NCBI GenBank assembly: GCA_003446605.1
Contig: DMDF01000094.1
Location: 1 to 8,035, forward strand
Source: Anaerolineaceae bacterium
Lineage (GTDB): Bacteria > Chloroflexota > Anaerolineae > Anaerolineales > Anaerolineaceae
Reading direction: 5' to 3'
DNA length: 8,035 nt
Positions 6,514 to 8,035 of the stretch are shown here, one piece after another. The stretch's first letter is position 1. Every line of letters starts with the position of its first letter. The notes beneath the pieces are model-generated. The model worked only from the letters and a program-made list of their open reading frames with translations. It made no database searches and was not told the origin of the DNA. The position numbers and the translations under genes were made by a program.

Positions 6514-7916
6514 GGTTGTTGTCCTATTCCTCGTTCCTCTAAAATATTACGGATACGATTATATTCCTCAAGTGCTAACTTAAGTTCTTCTTCCAGCTGT
6601 TCAATATCCTTACTGGGATCAACCACGGTTTGCATAAGATCAATATATGGATTATCGGATTTAGCATCTGCTTTTTTATTCGATAATGGGGATTGTTGGT
6701 TACTGCCCAGATACTTCCACAGAAATTGAGCAATGTATGGCTGGATTCGTTTAAAATGGGCAATATGTTCTTCGTTCCAGTAAACCTTGCAAGATAAAAA
6801 GAGCAAATAATATTTTTGAGGGATAATTTCAATTGGAACATACCAAACAGACCGGGTTTTAGATTGATTGGTCTTCTTGATGATTGCTTTTACCCAACCG
6901 GGGAAGGAGTCTGTTTCATGGAAAATAACAGAGCGTTGCTGTACAACAATATTCTCAAGAGAGGATACCTGCAGTGGTAGTATCTGACGATCAGCAGTAA
7001 TAGAGTAACCACACTGGATTTTTAACTGGTCTGGTTTATTAATCTGGATCAATAAGCAGGCATCTGCAAAAAATGTTCTTGCCAACGCTTTGCAAAAAGC
7101 AAAAGGTAGAAGATGCTTTTCATTTTGAATATCTGCTTGCAGCCAGGATTGAATAATCTCTGCATTTGGAATAGCTGCCACATTTTCAGAAAAAATGATT
7201 GGAATGTCAGAAGACCTCTGTTCCATCGCAGCCGGGTCTATTGAGATTGCCAGTAAGGTATGAGACGAAAGGAGGAATGCGACAAGCTGGGCGATATTTT
7301 GGTTAAACGATTGGGGTAGGTTTGTGATGGAATCCAAACCCAACCCAACAATGTGAAGCAGTGTGAATAGCAAACCCGACCAAAATAAATTCCCGGTATT
7401 TCCAAAATTCACAAAGAATAAGAAGAAACAAACAATGTACTGGAATGTTTTCCAGATTATTGTGTAGGGAACGGAAATTTCAGAAGGCTGGAAAATAAAT
7501 TCAACAACCTGCCCAACTTCTAATATAAAAAAACCGAGAGAGGCACAAATAAAGATCATTTTAAAGATCGAATAATGGGTTTGTTGAGATGGTTTGATCC
7601 ATAACCAGCCAACGACTATCAGGTTTATACTCCATATGAATTGGTGAAATGCTTGGTAAAAATGCTCTGTAAAGAGCAAAACCTGTGTACTCTGAAAGAT
7701 CGTTAGTACAATAGAGATAATATTGAGAAAAATAATTATGGTGAAAGAATTGCTTGCTCGCTTGAGGTCTTTTTCATGAATATGACCCCGTGAGGCTTTG
7801 GAGAGGGAAATCATCACGGCTGATATGATAATAAGTAAAAGAGACTCAACGAGCAACCCAATTGGTGATGTTGAGCCATCTAGAAAAGCAAGCCATTGTT
7901 CAGGGAAGGTTTCCAT
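6510..7916 (-). CDS. Seven-helix membrane protein with cytosolic GAF-like domain and C-terminal coiled coil
   Basis: I do not recognise a named family. The 468-residue protein has about seven hydrophobic segments (roughly 18-38, 57-77, 92-108, 117-140, 153-170, 178-195, 207-226). These are followed by a soluble region (about 250-405) whose pattern ADACLLIQINKPDQLKIQCG and later strands resembles a GAF sensor domain. A Ser/Lys-rich linker and a Glu/Leu-rich coiled coil (about 435-461) end the protein. This resembles the sensory half of a histidine kinase, but no H-box, HATPase or GGDEF domain follows. The first ATG (7985) would lie inside the divergent tRNA promoter, so the ATG at 7916 is preferred; it sits just behind TATAAT and has no Shine-Dalgarno. 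A TTG at 7919 is an alternative start. The GTGA overlap with the LCP gene suggests a shared role at the envelope, which is inference. Confidence 0.7.
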   Translation of the reverse strand: METFPEQWLAFLDGSTSPIGLLVESLLLIIISAVMISLSKASRGHIHEKDLKRASNSFTIIIFLNIISIVLTIFQSTQVLLFTEHFYQAFHQFIWSINLIVVGWLWIKPSQQTHYSIFKMIFICASLGFFILEVGQVVEFIFQPSEISVPYTIIWKTFQYIVCFFLFFVNFGNTGNLFWSGLLFTLLHIVGLGLDSITNLPQSFNQNIAQLVAFLLSSHTLLAISIDPAAMEQRSSDIPIIFSENVAAIPNAEIIQSWLQADIQNEKHLLPFAFCKALARTFFADACLLIQINKPDQLKIQCGYSITADRQILPLQVSSLENIVVQQRSVIFHETDSFPGWVKAIIKKTNQSKTRSVWYVPIEIIPQKYYLLFLSCKVYWNEEHIAHFKRIQPYIAQFLWKYLGSNQQSPLSNKKADAKSDNPYIDLMQTVVDPSKDIEQLEEELKLALEEYNRIRNILEERGIGQQP

Positions 7917-7926
7917 CAATGGGGAA

Positions 7927-7935
7927 ATTATAGCA
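7927..7935 (-). promoter_or_regulatory. Extended -10 promoter of the membrane-protein/LCP operon
   Basis: On the minus strand TGC plus consensus TATAAT (7932-7927) ends 10 bases before the ATG at 7916, predicting a transcript starting near 7920 with a leader of at most a few bases. The ATGCTATAAT core is identical to that before tilS. Possible -35 hexamers (TTGGTT, TTGGTG) are badly spaced, as expected if the TG extension carries the promoter. Confidence 0.5.
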
Positions 7936-7967
7936 TGGGACGAATGACACCAACCAATGATTTCGGG

Positions 7968-7995
7968 TTGACAAAAGGTGTACATTTGATAGAAT
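7968..7995 (+). promoter_or_regulatory. Near-consensus sigma70 promoter of the tRNA-Leu gene
   Basis: Consensus TTGACA (7968-7973), a 16-base spacer and TAGAAT (7990-7995) lie 17 bases before the tRNA 5' end, so transcription would begin near 8002. It is the best promoter in the window, as expected for a stable RNA, and it diverges from the membrane-protein operon. Confidence 0.75.
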
Positions 7996-8012
7996 ACTCA
8001 AGCATTTATCAA

Positions 8013-8035
8013 GCCGGAGTGGCGGAATTGGCAGA
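8013..8035 (+). tRNA. tRNA-Leu, 5' part only
   Basis: The last 23 bases begin with the acceptor strand GCCGGAG, then TG at positions 8-9 and a D-arm start GCGGAATTGGCAGA. This is the typical opening of bacterial tRNA-Leu genes. The anticodon, long variable arm and 3' half lie beyond the window, so the isoacceptor cannot be given. Confidence 0.85.

Noticed and set aside
7917..7985. A longer membrane protein starting at ATG 7985
   Set aside because: The added 23 residues would be encoded through the divergent tRNA promoter and the TATAAT box; the ATG at 7916 fits the promoter and gives a normal N-terminus before the first helix.
1..8035. CRISPR array, insertion sequence or long repeat
   Set aside because: No regularly spaced repeats, terminal inverted repeats or transposase motifs were seen on reading both strands by eye; short dispersed repeats could have been missed.

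Overview
The window is a compact, ordinary-looking bacterial chromosome segment with six protein genes and the first 23 bases of a tRNA-Leu gene. No transposase, phage module or CRISPR array is visible, and no gene-free stretch reaches 300 bases. The mix of genes suggests a Chloroflexota (Anaerolineae-like) bacterium: an endonuclease-type MutL, a two-domain TilS, an S41 protease with an N-terminal anchor, a LytR-CpsA-Psr (LCP) lipoprotein, and a small tyrosine-recombinase-like protein. This placement is inferred from protein style, not from a search, and is only moderately sure.

Layout from left to right. (1) Minus strand, 1-1236: a HAD-family hydrolase of the pyrimidine 5'-nucleotidase type, followed after 50 bases by the N-terminal third of an S41 C-terminal-processing protease that runs off the window. 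(2) Plus strand, 1297-4502: mutL (DNA mismatch repair), then after 29 bases tilS (lysidine modification of tRNA-Ile). mutL and the HAD gene diverge from a short intergenic region. (3) Minus strand, 4495-7916: a three-gene cluster read right to left, made of a seven-helix membrane protein with a cytosolic GAF-like domain, an LCP-family lipoprotein translationally coupled to it by a GTGA overlap, and a tyrosine-recombinase-fold protein with its own strong promoter and Shine-Dalgarno. The last gene ends tail to tail with tilS, overlapping it by 8 bases. (4) Plus strand from 8013: a tRNA-Leu gene start behind a near-consensus promoter, divergent from the membrane-protein gene.

Two things stand out. 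First, three genes (HAD, tilS, membrane protein) have a -10 box ending about 6-10 bases before the start codon and no Shine-Dalgarno, as expected of leaderless or nearly leaderless mRNAs. mutL, the recombinase-like gene, the protease and the LCP gene have clear ribosome binding sites. Second, the recombinase-like protein lines up with the family's catalytic boxes but has lost most active-site residues, including the tyrosine nucleophile, so it is probably a DNA-binding protein rather than an active integrase. The best candidate for something undescribed is the three-gene minus-strand cluster (sensor-like membrane protein, LCP lipoprotein, inactive recombinase fold). That these three work together is only an inference from gene order.
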